A stretch of 64,000 nucleotides of DNA, from contig JBAIAC010000059.1 of NCBI GenBank assembly GCA_037349315.1, positions 23,034,501 to 23,098,500 of the forward strand, read 5' to 3'. The position numbers were made by a program, and so were the translations under genes. Shown piece by piece: positions 12,182 through 24,949 of the stretch (position 1 is the stretch's first letter; every line of letters begins with the position of its first letter). The DNA is from Chelydra serpentina. Lineage: Eukaryota > Chordata > Testudines > Chelydridae. The notes below the pieces were generated by a model. It was not told the origin of the DNA and ran no database searches. It saw only the letters and a list, made by a program, of their open reading frames with translations.

Positions 12182-12924
12182 TATGTCATTCATGTCTTCA
12201 GCACTACAGAGTAGTTCCCGGTCTCCCCTCCTTAGCTACTGCTCAGACTGTATCTTATGGAACTGGTCAAACAGCCACATGTGGAGGAACAGCGGCAGTA
12301 GCCAAGTGACTCATGCTGCAATAATGTGGGTGGGAAATACTCCAGTGCCCGTCTTCTAAGGACAGGCTGCCTTTTATGGTATTTTTAGAGTGGAAGCCGA
12401 TAAAGTAGTTTGTAGCATTTTGTCTTTTGTCCTACACGGGCTTTAAAGAAAGCAGAACATGTTTTTCAGGATACAGCACATCACTGGAGAGTCTGTACAG
12501 GCCACGAGAAAGCAAACAGCATATTCCAGTGCCACCACTGCAGGAGTCTGATGGATTGTAAATACTATTGTAAGATCATGATGTAAACAGTAGTGCAAAC
12601 GCAGCCCATGAGACAAGCACCTTGAGAAGTCACCACTTGACACTACCGGAATCAAGCCTCTAGCCTCGCTAAGTTTTTGGCTTGTTTAAAGTCTCCAAGA
12701 TCAAATATTTATATCTTCATAAGCTTCCCTCCCCTTCCACAAACTCCTAGCTCCGTGCCTGATGGGGGAGAAAATGAGCACAAGAAAAATATTTAACAGA
12801 ACAGAGGAAACTATTTCACGCAGCTCTCTAGTGACTGAAAGAGCCGGCAGTGACAAGGAGCTCTGGGAATTACCTGGATCCAGCGCTCCTCACAGGAGGA
12901 AAGGGAGCCCAAGCACGAAGGTGG
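12182..12924. other. Non-coding, no gene recognised
   Basis: No gene or repeat recognised. Confidence 0.5.
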
Positions 12925-13003
12925 AGGAGGAAGACAGGATACTGGGCTAGATGGACCATTGGTCTGACCCAATATGGCCGCTCTTGTGTTAGTGAAATGG
13001 AAG
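12925..13003 (+). mobile_element. CR1 3'-terminal fragment
   Basis: 'gacaggatactgggctagat', 'ggaccattggtctgaccc' and 'aatatggccgctcttgtgtt' match the last ~75 bp of the turtle-type CR1 3' end also seen at 14042-14112 and 46490-46545. Confidence 0.78.
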
Positions 13004-13806
13004 AAAGCAGGGGATCACATGAGAGCCCTTACTCCTCAAGGTTTATGGCCAAGTGAATCCATCACCCTCAAACCATTTCCTGGTAAGCTGCCACTTTCTG
13101 ACATGGCAAAGCCACCATTTTGAACTACTCAACAGTGTCAGGTTACACACACTGAAGTGCAGACGTGTGTGATTTAAAAGGCATCTCAAAACTTTACTGC
13201 ATGTAGACACCAGATGAAAAAACAAATCCAGGTTTTACAGCTCTCACTGCAGTGCACAGAGCTACTGTGCAACGTATAGTGCTTTCTGGGGAGACCATCA
13301 CCTCCTTCCACCATGGGAGCAATATGCCTCCGTTGGACGGGATAGGAGCGCTTCTTGATTTCTCATGACTCCTCAGTCATAACTCCAAGAAATAGCTGAA
13401 TTTGGTACTTTTAAAGCTACACAAAGCAAAGAGAAATACTGCAGAGAACACACTGCAGGTGCACATTTCCAGAAGCCTACCTCAGGGAAGTACTTTGTTT
13501 ACAGCCGACTTCTTTACTTAAAAGTAACAAAGAGGGATCAAGGGAAGAAATAGTTCTCTGCAATTTTTAACAGTTGTGGTGTGATGACTAATAAACGCAC
13601 AGAAAAGTCACAGACTTCTAAAGACCAAAGCATTGCCATTAATTTTAAGGAGCGCTTTTTCTTTTAAATTCCCCAGAGGATAATCCAAGGGGGTCAACTT
13701 ATCTCTGGGAACAGCTGAGTGGCAGCCTAGGCTTTAGGTAAGTCACTCCACAGGTTTCAACACACATTGCCTACAAGTCCCGCTGCAAAGGACACAAGAC
13801 AGAGCA
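13004..13806. other. Non-coding, no gene recognised
   Basis: No recognisable gene or repeat. Confidence 0.5.
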
Positions 13807-14112
13807 GCCCAACCTGTGGAACTCCTTGCCAGAGGATGTTGTGAAGGCCAAGACTATAACAGGGTTCAAAAAAGAACAAGATACATTCATGGAGGATAGG
13901 TCCATCAATGTGTATTAGCCAGGATGGGCACGGATTTTTCTAGCCTCTGTTTGTCAGAAGCTGGGAATGGGTGACGGGATGAATCACTTGATGATTACAT
14001 GTTCTGTTCGTTCCCTCTGGGGCACCTGGCATTGGCCACTGTCAGAAGACAGAATACTGGACTAGATGGACCTTTGGTCTGACTCAGTATGGCCATTCTT
14101 ATGTTCTTATGC
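13807..14112 (+). mobile_element. CR1 LINE 3' end (turtle type)
   Basis: A well-preserved 3' untranslated end: 'acctgtggaactccttgcc', 'gaggataggtccatcaatg', 'gcctctgtttgtcagaagct', 'ctggggcacctggcattggc', 'tctgactcagtatggcc', closing with 'ttcttatgttcttatg'. The terminal tandem TTCTTATG-like 8-mers are the CR1 replication end. It is strongly 5'-truncated. Confidence 0.88.
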
Positions 14113-15261
14113 CCAGCAGTCTCAGTTCATGTCTAGTGTGGGTGAAAATCAAGCAGAGTTTTGTAGGAGTTATGTTTTAGCTAGCACTACACAACTGACT
14201 GAATAGCTTGGAGGCTTGCCAGAGAGACAAAGCTTCTGAACAAAAGCAGACCTTGCAAAAAAGTGTAAAGCTAATTAAAGTTAAAAAAATCCTTGATGGT
14301 GATCCAACACATTACTCTTGGCACAGGAAACTATAACATCTGCTAAACACAGTAATCCCCAAAAGATGCCCCATGGAGGGTTTCCAAAGGCACTGTACAG
14401 CATGACTTTGTATGTACTGTCTATGGTTTCCCTGAAAGGTTCCAAATGAAAATTTCTTCCTCTGATGCTCAAGTCCAAGACAGCTTTTAAACCAGCACGT
14501 GGCTGGCGCATGTTAAAATTCCTAATGCTTCATGCAATGGATGATTTTTCTCTATGTAATCTCAAGCAAGCCATCTGACAGCTGCTGCTTTTAACCCTCT
14601 CGAGGTGATGGGCAGAACTTTCCTATTTCCAATACAACTACTAAGATGGGACAACTTTCTCTCTCCACGGTGCTACAGGAAAGCTCATGTCCCTCTTTGG
14701 TGTTCAATTCCCCAGCCATGTCTAAACGCTACTTCCCAATTCCCCCTTGGACTTTTGTGTTACACTTGTCTTAGATTGGCAGCAATGTCCTTCGACTGCA
14801 AGATTCCTTGGGCAGGGACCTTCTCTCCTTGCTATCTAGAGAGGCGAACAAACTTCAGGGCGTTATAAAAATTACCACCACCTAACTGGTCTGGAATGAA
14901 GTAGAGAAAGACTGAATTCCAAACTTATACATCAACAGCCGCTCTGGTGAGATGGCTGATTGAATTTACAGTGTTATGGTCAGGAAAAAATGACTGTAAA
15001 AAAGACACCTTCTTACTCAATGTATACAGCGTGCTCTCTGCAGGCCAAATTCTCCCCTTTGCATTCAATGGGAGCCATGTGGACATGTGAAGGCAAAAAC
15101 TGGCCATATGTGCGACCGGTTCATATCCAATTACCAACTTATGGTTAATTCTGAAGAGCCAAGACGGTCATAGAAGAGCAAGGTGGATTCTATTCAGACT
15201 CTTGCATTGTAAAGAACACTGTCAATTCAGTGCCAGTTACAGAATCTCTCTAACTGGTGAT
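14113..15261. other. Non-coding; possible old LINE fragment
   Basis: Mostly unrecognised. At about 14760-14830, 'cttgtcttagattggcag' and 'ttccttgggcagggacc' resemble the old L2-like 3' end seen at 10630-10700, heavily decayed. No gene. Confidence 0.45.
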
Positions 15262-15269
15262 GGTCTAAG

Positions 15270-15897
15270 ACGGGGTGGGCAAACTTTTTGGCCCGAGGGC
15301 CACATCAGGGTTGCGAAACTGTATGGAGGGCCGGGTAGGGAAGGCTGTGTCTCCCCAAATGGCCTGGCTCCCGCCCCCTATCTGACCCCCAACCACTTCC
15401 CGCCCCCCTCAGAACCTCTGACCCATCCAACCCCCCTGCTCCTTGCCCCCTGACCGCCCCTTCCCGGGACCCTCCCGCCCCCAACCACCCCTGGGACCCC
15501 ACCCCCTATCCAACGCTCCCTGTCCCCTGACTACCCCAACCCCTATCCACACCCCCAACCCCTGACAGGCCCCCAGGGACTCTCACGCCTATCAACCGCC
15601 CCCTGTTCCCTGTCCCCTGACCGCCCCCCAGGACCCTCTGCTCCTTATCCAACGCCCTCGCTCCCCGTCCCCTTACCATGCCGCTCAGAGCAGCAGGAGC
15701 TCACAGCCCCACCGGAGCCAGCCACGCCACCGTGCTGCCCAGCAGGAGCAGCGGGCCAGAGCGCTGGTGGCACGGCGCAGCAAGCTGAGGCTGCAGGGAA
15801 GAGGGGTTAGCACGGGAGGGGCCAGGGGCTAGCCTCCCCGGCCGGGAGCTCAAGGACTGGGCAGGATGGTCCTGTGGGCTGTAGTTTGCCCACCTCT
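15270..15897. mobile_element. Non-autonomous hAT transposon
   Basis: The ends are inverted copies of AGGGGTGGGCAAAC: the left reads 'acggggtgggcaaac' and the right 'gtttgcccacctct'. Target duplication GGTCTAAG (15262-15269) and GGTCTAAA (15898-15905) agree at 7 of 8 bases, the 8-bp length expected of hAT elements. The interior is C-rich on this strand, with repeated 'ccccctgacc' blocks and no transposase. It belongs to the same terminal family as the element at 55338-55880. Confidence 0.88.
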
Positions 15898-15905
15898 GGT
15901 CTAAA

Positions 15906-16637
15906 ACTTAGAACAAACTGATTTTTTTAAAACCCTGCTTGAGCAGGACTAGCAAATTTGATCTAGAAGTCATTCAGAGACCATGCACAACACAAGATGT
16001 CTTTTACCACCAGTTTTATGACAAACTATATCCAATAAAATACAGTTGAAAGCTCATGCACAATATAGGTCCCTCACAGAGCACCCCAAAGCTCAGGGTA
16101 CAGAATTGTACAACAAGGAATCACCTGTATTCCATCTTTATCCTCAGAAATGTGTCACTGGTTTTTTTCAGTCTTTCCTTGAGGACAATATGAAATTAAG
16201 AAGTGGTTGACTTGTCCAGATAAGCATAAAATAATAATGCAGTTTGGTTGTGATGACCATACAATACTAGAATTTTGGTTTGCTATGAAGCCATAGAATG
16301 CTGCCTTATGAATCAAGGCTACATGATCTAATGTTATAGGATTATTCTCTAACACTCGAGTTGTGCTGCACAGACAGTCAAATAACGTCAACATTTGATG
16401 TTAAAATAGGATACAAGTGGAAGCTTTTTCAAACCTGGGCAACAGTAAGTAGATTTCTTGGCAAGTTCAGGAGCTTCAGCCACCAATTTCTGTACACTAC
16501 AAGCTCTTAATTGTTTTAAAAATAGTAAATGTCTAGCCTTTGTGACTGCAAAGAAAGCCTTCAAATGCAAAACAATACAGCGCACTGCAGCCAGATTCAG
16601 CTTCTCCGCTGCGGCTCTGAGGGACGTTAGCAAGAAG
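15906..16637. other. Non-coding, no gene recognised
   Basis: No gene or repeat recognised. Confidence 0.5.
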
Positions 16638-16830
16638 CTGTCTACACTAGCGCTTTTGTCAATACAACTTTGCTCAGTCAGACGCATGGGGTGGAAAAAA
16701 CACCCCCCTGACTGACATGAATTACACCAACAGAAGCGCCAGTCTCCCGCCAACATAATTACTGCTGCTCATTGGGGGTAGTTAAATTATGTCGACGAGA
16801 GAGCTCTCTCCCGTCAGCATAGAGCTATTT
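16638..16830. mobile_element. Miniature DNA transposon fragment
   Basis: It begins 'agctgtctacactagcgctt' and contains opposed palindromic blocks: 'cacccccctgactgac' against 'gctcagtcagacgcatgggg', and 'gagagagctctctcccgtc'. This is the architecture of the tetra-palindromic miniature elements of turtle genomes. The right end appears degraded or truncated near 16830 and no TSD could be assigned. Confidence 0.6.
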
Positions 16831-17052
16831 AGAATGCTTTGGGCAACAGTAAAAGTTAATTTTATGCTACTCTTTGGAAAACGCAAAAATCCGTAACAGG
16901 CAAGGTAGTGGAATTAATGATGGGGAAAGGCCTCCCCAGAAAAAGCAACTGGGAGAGGCAAAGGAGACCTGCCCCCACACAACAGCCATGAGGCTCTGAG
17001 TACAAGTTTCAATCCATCAGGTATTTACTAGCCAGCTGACAACATAAAGACA

Positions 17053-17134
17053 GAGGGTGAAATCCTGGTTCCATTGAAATGAAAGAGAGCTTTGCCATAG
17101 ACTTCAGTGGAGCCAGGATGTCATTCACAGCTTT
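17053..17134. repeat. Short foldback repeat
   Basis: The left arm, 'ggtgaaatcctggttccatt', is mirrored by 'agtggagccaggatgtcatt' some 40 bp downstream, forming an imperfect inverted repeat of about 80 bp. Sequences of this form are very common in sauropsid DNA. It looks like a minimal foldback element without internal sequence. Confidence 0.5.
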
Positions 17135-19724
17135 CAAAGAGGACCCAGAAACAGCACTTCAGTAGAAATCACAGAAGAGCTAGGTAAGGGCGTCTGTGTG
17201 TTTGTCTGGCTAAGGAGCTGAGCATCTCACCAGGGTGTAGCTCCTAGACCTTCCTGCCCACCTCTTCATCATTTCTCCTCCTCCATATTTACTACCTCTG
17301 ATTTATAGCTTTAGATTTGTAGCTAGTTTCTAGTAATGTTCTTGAAGACCTATTTATACCATTAGGGGTTCGATGATGGAAAATACTGATCCTCTAGCCA
17401 CTGAAAAGCTAGGGATTAGACCTAGTGTCTATGAAAAATATAATCCAATAAACTGTATTTCAAACCATCTGCAGACAATGCATTACTCATCATGAAACAA
17501 CACTGGTTTAAAAGAGACAAGAGCCTGCAAGCAAAACAGACACATACCATATAGAGACAGTAGGCCATTTACATCAACTCACAAAAACCCTTAAAGATAA
17601 CAAGAATGTTAATCTATCATTTTGGCTACGGGAAATGAAGGAAGGGGCAGAAAAACATGACACAGGGGGTGGTTAAACAAACTGCTTGTCATCTTGTGAA
17701 AAAAAAAAAACCTAGGAGAAATGCCCTGCTGTGGTCAGAGTTAATCAGCTGTTACCTTCATCATTCCTCCACGAGACTGCAGCTTTAGGCTAATAAAGCA
17801 GCTTGCTCTTGGCATGATGGCAGATCCCGCATGTTGGCATCTAAGGAGAGCAGCCCTGGCCCCGGAAGTAATGTATTCCTATAATTAATTACTAAACTAT
17901 GTTTGTGTACAGTAGATTGCCAATAGACAGATTATGGCAGTCACCGAATGCAGATTGCTCATTTGAGACATTAGTGCATTGTTGGTATTCCACAGGCAGA
18001 ATTTATTTTGCTTGTCACTGACTGCGCCTGACATGATCCAACCTAATTTAAGTGTCTTTATAGTCAGATCTACCTAAAATGAATCAGTCTGCAAATTATA
18101 TTTCATTTTGAGATTTAAAAAACCTTCCAATTAACAAGTCAGTGGGGTAGGTTCTCTCTCAGTCAATTAACATTTTTAATATAATGCAGCCAGCTATGCA
18201 GCACAAAACAAAACATGAATTGACCAGATCTTCTACAGCTGAAGACTGCAACTGTCACTGCACTGATACACTCTGGAACCCTGTAGCCAGCAGCAGTCAA
18301 CGTAAATCAATGCACCCGTAGATTTTAAGGCCATGGAGCCATAAGAAAATTTGGGGCCAGAAGGTTATCAGAAAAGGTCTCCTGTCACAGTGCTACTGGT
18401 TTGTTTTTCTGTTTTCATTTTGCTCCTCCGACACAAATATTGACCTAATCCATGTTCTTTTACTTTCCATGTACTAAAAGTGCTAAAGATGCTTTTGCAC
18501 CATCCTCTGAAATATTCTATAAAAACCATGGTAACTAGGACACTGGACTCCGTTGCACTTGAAAGACACTATTCCCATTTCTCTCAACAGGCTCTCTCTC
18601 TCAAGACCCACGAAAATAACTCTTTGGAAATATAAATAGAAAAATCACCCACTTCAATTCCATGTATGCCACTTGAGCTGTAACTGGGCAACTCATATAT
18701 AAGCGTTGGGGTATGACTATACAGAGTGAAGAGTTGGCACGGGTCAGAGGCAGACACTAAGATGAGAACAAAGCCTAATCACCTGCTGAGGAGTCCCTTT
18801 AACTTTGTATTCTGAATAACTCAAGCAATTTTAGGGGATATGAAAAATGTTACCATAGGCCCTAGATAGATCCTACAATTCAGGAATACGCAAGACTCCT
18901 GTTAAAATAAGTGATAGCTGAGCTGAGTGCATAACAATTGCAGCACTGTGTCCAGAGAATTTATACTACGTTTATATCCTCTGACATGATTTGAAACTCA
19001 GCCCTGCCTCCTATTATGAATCACCTAGTTATTTTATTAAAAGTTACTCAGTGCTCAGATGTAGAGAGGAGTGAGAGTTTAAAGATAATTCCTGATACCC
19101 TTAAAGTCACAATACACGTTTGTTTAGGGGTTAATGGGCGGTGGTTGTTTGTTTGGATTTGTTTTCTGGGGTTTGGTTTTAAGCCTTAAAGGTTTTTGGC
19201 ATCATTTCTTCACATCAGAATTTGGGAAGTGTGTCTGCTGCACCTGGGCACCCTTTCCTTGTGACTGCAAGGATTCAGGTGTGTATGCATAGAAGCTGGA
19301 TAGGAATAGTCTTGTTCATACAAATGACATTTATTTGAAAGAAAATGCAGTGGAAAGACCTACTTAAAAGGGACACTGTCCAGGCTGGGAGGCCCATAAC
19401 TTACTTGTTCTTTAAAAAGAGAAGTTGGAGGTTCGGTATTTATTAAAAGTCCAAAAGCAATCAACTGTGCAACCATGGAAAAACACTAAGTACTTAAACA
19501 TTACCTAATGCATATAACACCCCTATTATAGTCTATCCAAAGTCCAATGTTTTCCACTATACCACCACCACCAAAGAAATCAACCACTGCTGCAGAACTG
19601 CATTTCAGAATCTCAAATTTGATTTTTTTAAATTAAACTTTTTAGCCGTGTTGAATGCAAAGAAAACCTGTAAAATGTACAAATGTAAAAAACTTTTAAA
19701 CCAAGCAACATCTTTAAAGGGTTT
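17135..19724. other. Non-coding, no gene recognised
   Basis: About 2.6 kb of AT-rich DNA with no recognisable gene, mobile-element end or RNA gene. Confidence 0.5.
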
Positions 19725-19952
19725 TCCTACACTGCCATTTTATTTTTTTGCACCCATGTAGCTACACCAATGCTGTACTAGTGCAAACACATTACACTGG
19801 TGTAAAAAGTGACTGGAACCAGTGGTGTGCATCGCCAGTATGGCCAGCATCAATACAGCTACACTGGTACAAAAAAACAGGGGTGGGGCGGGCGGGGGGA
19901 AGACGGACAACCACAAAAAAAAAAACCACACTAGCTTAGACAAGCCCTAGAT
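19725..19952. mobile_element. Probable miniature DNA transposon
   Basis: The left end is 'cctacactgccattttat' and the right end is 'accacactagcttagacaag', both carrying the TACACT/TGTCTA-like ends of the local miniature families. The interior has opposed 'gctacaccaatgctgtact' and 'acagctacactggtac' blocks. No clear TSD, so the boundaries are approximate. Confidence 0.45.
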
Positions 19953-20046
19953 CTGCAACAAGACAGCCTGAAGTGAGAACTCTGATGTGTGAACTGTCCC
20001 AACTCATTTCTTGCACCACCTTCTGAAGCATCTACAGTGGGGCACT

Positions 20047-20290
20047 TTTAGTGTATGTCTCCACTGCAAAGTGAAGGTGTGTTTGTAGGACAGGTGGGCA
20101 TACCCAGGCTTGCTTTTAATTTAGCTAGCAGAGGTAACAATAGCAGTGTAGATGTGGCAGCACATATCCTTCTGCACAAAACAGATGAATCACCAGTTCC
20201 ATCTAACACGACAATTCCTATGCTCCTGTCACTTAACATGGTGGCTATGCTGTAGAAGCCTCAGAGAGGATCAAAAAAGCCATTCCAATG
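20047..20290. mobile_element. Possible partial miniature transposon
   Basis: It begins 'ttagtgtatgtctccactgc', resembling the GTATGTCTACACTGC-type ends of the 40029 element, and contains 'tagcagtgtagatgtggcag' in the interior. Only the left end is recognisable. No TSD. Confidence 0.35.
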
Positions 20291-20367
20291 CACTGGACAC
20301 TGGCAGCAAAGGCAACTTCATTTCAGGCTTGTTTATACAAAGCTGCATCAGGTTAAATTAGGGTGTG

Positions 20368-20525
20368 ATGTGTAACTGGTGCAAATGGCTGTGTGGGTAC
20401 ATTTCCATTTAAACGAGGCTTATTTTGGTTTGTCTTAAATAGGTGAGGAACTGGTTTAATCTAAACAAAAATAAGCCTTGTTCAAAATGGGAATGTCCCC
20501 ACACAGCCTTTTGCACCAATTTCAC
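20368..20525. mobile_element. Foldback miniature element
   Basis: Two arms of about 60 bp face each other: 'ggtgcaaatggctgtgtggg' with 'aggcttattttggtttg' on the left, and 'aaacaaaaataagcctt' with 'ccacacagccttttgcacc' on the right, separated by about 25 bp. A (CA)n tract begins at its right edge. No coding capacity and no clear TSD. Confidence 0.7.

Positions 20526-20559
<34 letters not shown>
20523..20559. repeat. (CA)n microsatellite
   Basis: Near-perfect CA dinucleotide tract abutting the right arm of the foldback element. Confidence 0.95.
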
Positions 20560-20561
<2 letters not shown>

Positions 20562-20760
20562 TAAATTGCAGGAAGTTTGCTAAGGTCAGTGCAAGTTTGT
20601 AAGTGCATAAGGTAATAGCGATAGCTACTGCACTCTCAATATTACTAGAGGGGAAAGTAAGGCACAGAAAGATTAACTGATGTATCCAAGAGGTGTCACA
20701 GTCCATCAGTCAAAGATGGAAGGATTCTAGCAGTTCGGACTCCAAAACCTCTGTTCCCAC
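20560..20760 (+). repeat. MIR-like ancient SINE
   Basis: The segments 'gaggggaaagtaaggcacag', 'aaagattaactgatgtatcc' and 'agtccatcagtcaaag' follow the order of the MIR/CORE-SINE consensus (…aaactgaggcacagagagg…cttgcc…cagc…). It is old and degraded, so the SINE type is inferred. Confidence 0.55.
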
Positions 20761-23479
20761 CATTAGAAAACACTACTTTCCCACAAAAATGAAGCATTAT
20801 ACAACAGATAAGCTATACAGATCATTGTATTAACAAATGTTGTTACAACATGCGTAACAAACAAAAAATGCCAAAATTTGTGTCCTTTTGGTCTAACATC
20901 CACAATCAAAACTGATGACTAGTATGCAAGTCATAGATGTCTCTCGAGTTCTTGTGGGAACATTCAGGATGTGGGTAACAGAAGGATTAGGATTTCCATT
21001 ATGTCACTACTTTATCCAACTACTGAGATAATGAAAGCTAAACACAGCTCAGGCAGTACAGGGAAGAACTCAGCATTTGAATTCTTCCTTTTACTGATCA
21101 ACAAGCTACTCCTGCATTTTGTTTTTCGGTTTTAAAAAAAGGGCGGGGGGGATTTCTGTAAGGCTGACACAAAGTCATCTTCCTTAAGTCAGACTGCTGT
21201 GGAAAAGAAGCCAAAAATGGAGTGAATTAAGGACATAATGTCATCACTGAACTTTGAATTTCCTGGCTTCTCTTATCTTGTATCATCTGCCGTGTTATTT
21301 TAATGCAGGAGGAGGAGGAGAGGAGGCCTTTTTATTTTCTTTACAATTAAAAAAAAGTCTTTTGGGAAAGTTCTTGTAACTCATATTACTCAGCTATGTG
21401 CCAGCCTGTAAGGTCAATATGTAATGACTTTTCTTATTAAAAAAGGAAACGTTTATTGTATAAACTGGAACTGGAACAGCAGGCATAACATTACCTACAA
21501 CAGTACAAACAGCTTCGCTGTACTGATCAGGCTTAAACAGAGGCTGCACTCCTGCTGATGGAGACTACTTCGAAGAACACGAGGACATTTTAAAAAAATA
21601 TGTTTTGCAAGAAGGCACTAAATTGTTTAATGATCTAAGTTTATTATAATACTTTGCATTTTGGAACAAAGCTACTGCCATTTTGCAGAATTATACAAAG
21701 CATATTTAGTGGCCTATGTGATGGTGGTAGCCCTGTTCCCAATGGACAAGTCCAAGTACATCACAAAACCGACAACCAGAATCCTTGCTAACAGTCTCAA
21801 CAGAAAGGCAAAGGCATTTGGAGGCTGAACTGCCCTACTTACCCTAGAAGTAGGCCCTTCAGGGTCCAGGTAGAAGTATATTGGCAAGGCAACTGTGTAG
21901 GAATTACACACTGCTACTGTTGGACATGTTCTGTGAGTAAATAAAGGACTTCAGTGTCCAGTACTTTTCACCACCATTTTAGTGTGGGCTTTGGTCCTCA
22001 CCCCGCTCCCCTTCCCAAACCCTGCAGTACTATACAAATGAAGAAACAGAAAATGCCACTAAGGGTGAAGTCAGTCCATATAACTGATCTCTGCTACTGT
22101 ACTATTTTGGAGGCAGAAATTGGAATTTCCAGGGTCCTATGCCTCAATGGTAGTGATCGGAACAATCGACTCTGTTCCTAAGGCAGCAAGGAGACATGGA
22201 GAATGAATGGGGACAATCATGATCAGAACAGCAGACACCCTAAGCACTCGGATCCTTATGAGAATGAGTAAGACTACCTCCCCCCATCTCCCATCGTGCA
22301 TGTGAAAACTATTCTTTAGTTTAATTACAGGCAACTTCATGAACATTTCAGCAGTTGCCTCCCCTTAGAGCAAGCTGCCCAAGAGCTTACCAAAGCTGGG
22401 ACCCTTGCCACATTATCTGGCTGCCCTAACTAACAAAATGTTCTGTTTGTAAACACGCTTTGACAGACACTCTAGGAGGCAGAAATATAACACAGTAATT
22501 ATAACAGCAGACATTACAATGTCACAACATGCAGGGGGGTTGCTAGCTGGAGCATTCTGCTATGCCACTGATTGGTACAGACTCCAACAGACATGCCAGG
22601 AACACAAACTTCTGTGCAGGTCTAGTTCTGAAGTCTGTTCACTTTTTACTTAGGCATCACTCACTGATTTTAATGGATCAGGCCATTGTATTACCCTGAG
22701 AATAGCCTGCCCCAAGAATGTCAAGGAGGTCCACACCTCAGGATGCCCCTCACTCCATGGGGCTGCACTGCTACCAGAGTTACTGGCACTATACATTGCA
22801 TACAATTTTATTATAAAAGGAAAGGAGTGGAGATGGAAAGATGGTAGATCAGCAAGGAAAGCCCTGCCTGACATTTGGACCACCTTACATAATCAAACAC
22901 GTGTTTAAAAAGATGTTAAAGCTCACACATACAAAACAGCCTTTGTCAATGCAAAAAGCAGCTCTGGCCACCCCACCTACAACAAGAGAAAATACACACA
23001 CACACCCCGATTTGGCTCCATAGAAAGGAATCGTGTAGTGATGTCGGAGCTTGCATCTATTCTTTTCTATGGAGGTTCTTATATTGCCTTCACCACCATA
23101 GAAGGGCCTTTCAGTAGTGCATTAAGCAATATGTCCAACATCTGTCACATGTGGTTTATTCCCTCTCTTATCCTCTCCCCAGGGAGTGTGTTGTGTGTGC
23201 AGTGGAGTGTTTTGTTTAGGGAGAGGGTTTCATTTTTGTTTTTTAATGTAAATGATGGTATGTATGTGTTGAAGAAGCTCGCCTTGCACATGGAACGGAA
23301 GGTGGTCAAGTTTGTCATGGTCCTTACCTCCTGTGGAAAGTTCATTTCACCGTCTTGTAACAGCGCCTGAGAAAGTTCCATCTCCTGCACAGATGGCAGA
23401 AAATTCCATTGTGCCTGAAGAAAAGAGTTCTCAGCCAGAGTTCTCATCCCAGAGTTCTAGGCCACCATTTAGATATCCT
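20761..23479. other. Non-coding, no gene recognised
   Basis: About 2.7 kb without recognisable genes or well-preserved repeats. Small open frames here overlap one another on both strands and show no coding pattern. Confidence 0.5.
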
Positions 23480-23780
23480 GCACGCAGACCACAGAGCACC
23501 TTGAAGATCAGGACTGAGACTCTGAACTTGACTCAATATTTATGGGAAGCAAGTAGAGAGAGATGAGGACAGGTTTGGTGTGCTTGCAATAACCCACATT
23601 GATGAGGAGATGCGTTGCAGCCTTCAGTACTAGTTGGAATTTAAGGGCTGATGGCTTCATACCCTAATATGCTGCACATATTGTAGTTCACACAGGGGAG
23701 GTGACATTGACACATGTAACTGAAGGCAGGTTGTTGTCTACCAGGATGAGGAGGAGTCTCCTAACCAGACAGGACAGAAA
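23480..23780 (-). pseudogene. Remnant of L2/Rex1-type reverse transcriptase C-terminus
   Basis: On the minus strand the sequence reads pieces corresponding to the conserved C-terminal wording of CR1/L2-superfamily reverse transcriptases: a 'KFQLV' block, then 'KHTKPVLIS', then 'LLPIN' (family form: …LQ-VQNAAARLL…HI-PVL-SLHWLP…). Frames are broken in several places and only scattered residues survive, so this is an ancient copy. The LINE orientation is minus. Which superfamily member it is (L2, Rex1 or CR1) cannot be settled by eye. Confidence 0.6.
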
Positions 23781-24834
23781 GTTACTCATGAATGCAGATA
23801 TGCAAGAGTGAGGAATCCAGCAAATACTCTTAAATTACAAACTGAATTGATCAGTTGTCGGTTTGGATCTACAAACAAAGGGTACTGTACCATGGCTACA
23901 AGGCCTTTGGGCCTCGCCTCACCTCACCCAAGGGAAAAAACCAAGGGCATTTTCAAGAGAGATAAAAGGGATAAGAGAAGGGGTAATATACTGCTACAAA
24001 ATAAGAAATGCATGCCTGTCACTGGGTGTAATTCCTTGCAAATTCAGTTCCTTAGCCACAGCTTATCATAGTATTCGAAGACACACCTTTAGGTGACATT
24101 GGACTTAGCTCTCCTGCTGCTACTAACACTACGATTTCTGTCATGTTTTTGGTCCTTCATTCTAGTGGTATATTCAGTCTTGTTGCCATTATTTGTGACA
24201 CTTTCAAGGAAAATGCAACAGGGCTTTGCCTGAAGGCAACAAGTACCCCACAAATGTCTAATAAATTATAACAATGGTCTCAGAAAAGCAAAGCTTTGAA
24301 CTCTTAAATATGGGCTTCCAAACATGGAGACCTCCATCTTCGCACCCCGCCCCCAAAATGCCAGTATACACCACCAGAGACACATACCAAAACTCCCACA
24401 CACACAAATACAGAGCTCACCAGCCCCAACTCACAGCCATCATCATTACTCATAATGGCTCAAAGTCATTTGTCTGCCTTTTAAAAAAAATGTCAGCTGT
24501 GTTTTCCAATTCCTTCTGCAAAAAGTGGATCAGCATCTGCAGTCAGGTGTCCTGTGAAGTTAACTACAGAACCATCCCCTATCGAAAGAGGGAAGGGAAG
24601 GAACTGAAAAGAGGTTCCAGTCATACCAAACACGAGTTAGCCATGCAGACAGCTGTTTTCTTTGCTTAGGCCCAATGCAGCTGACCAACAAACTTGCACA
24701 ATGCCTCAGACTGATGCTTATATGCTCTTAATTATACCTTGCTGGTATCTTGAATATAGTTTAAGCCTCTTAGGTATAATGATATAGCTAAGATTATTTT
24801 ATTTCTACATAAACAGCTGTACTGTTATTAGCAT
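23781..24834. other. Non-coding, no gene recognised
   Basis: A 131-codon plus-strand frame (24274-24669) has no recognisable domain. I consider it chance. Confidence 0.5.
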
Positions 24835-24915
24835 TTATCTAGCACCTTTCACCTGAGGATCTTAAAGCACTTTAATTCTACAGTAGACTCTTTAGTTGCA
24901 ATATATGCCCTTTGC
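24835..24915 (+). repeat. Possible MIR-like fragment
   Basis: 'atctagcacctttcacctg' and 'aggatcttaaagcacttt' resemble the 5' part of the sauropsid MIR-like repeat. Short and decayed. Confidence 0.4.
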
Positions 24916-24949
24916 TATGTTGCTCCTAAGCAGCTCTTGCTGATATGGG

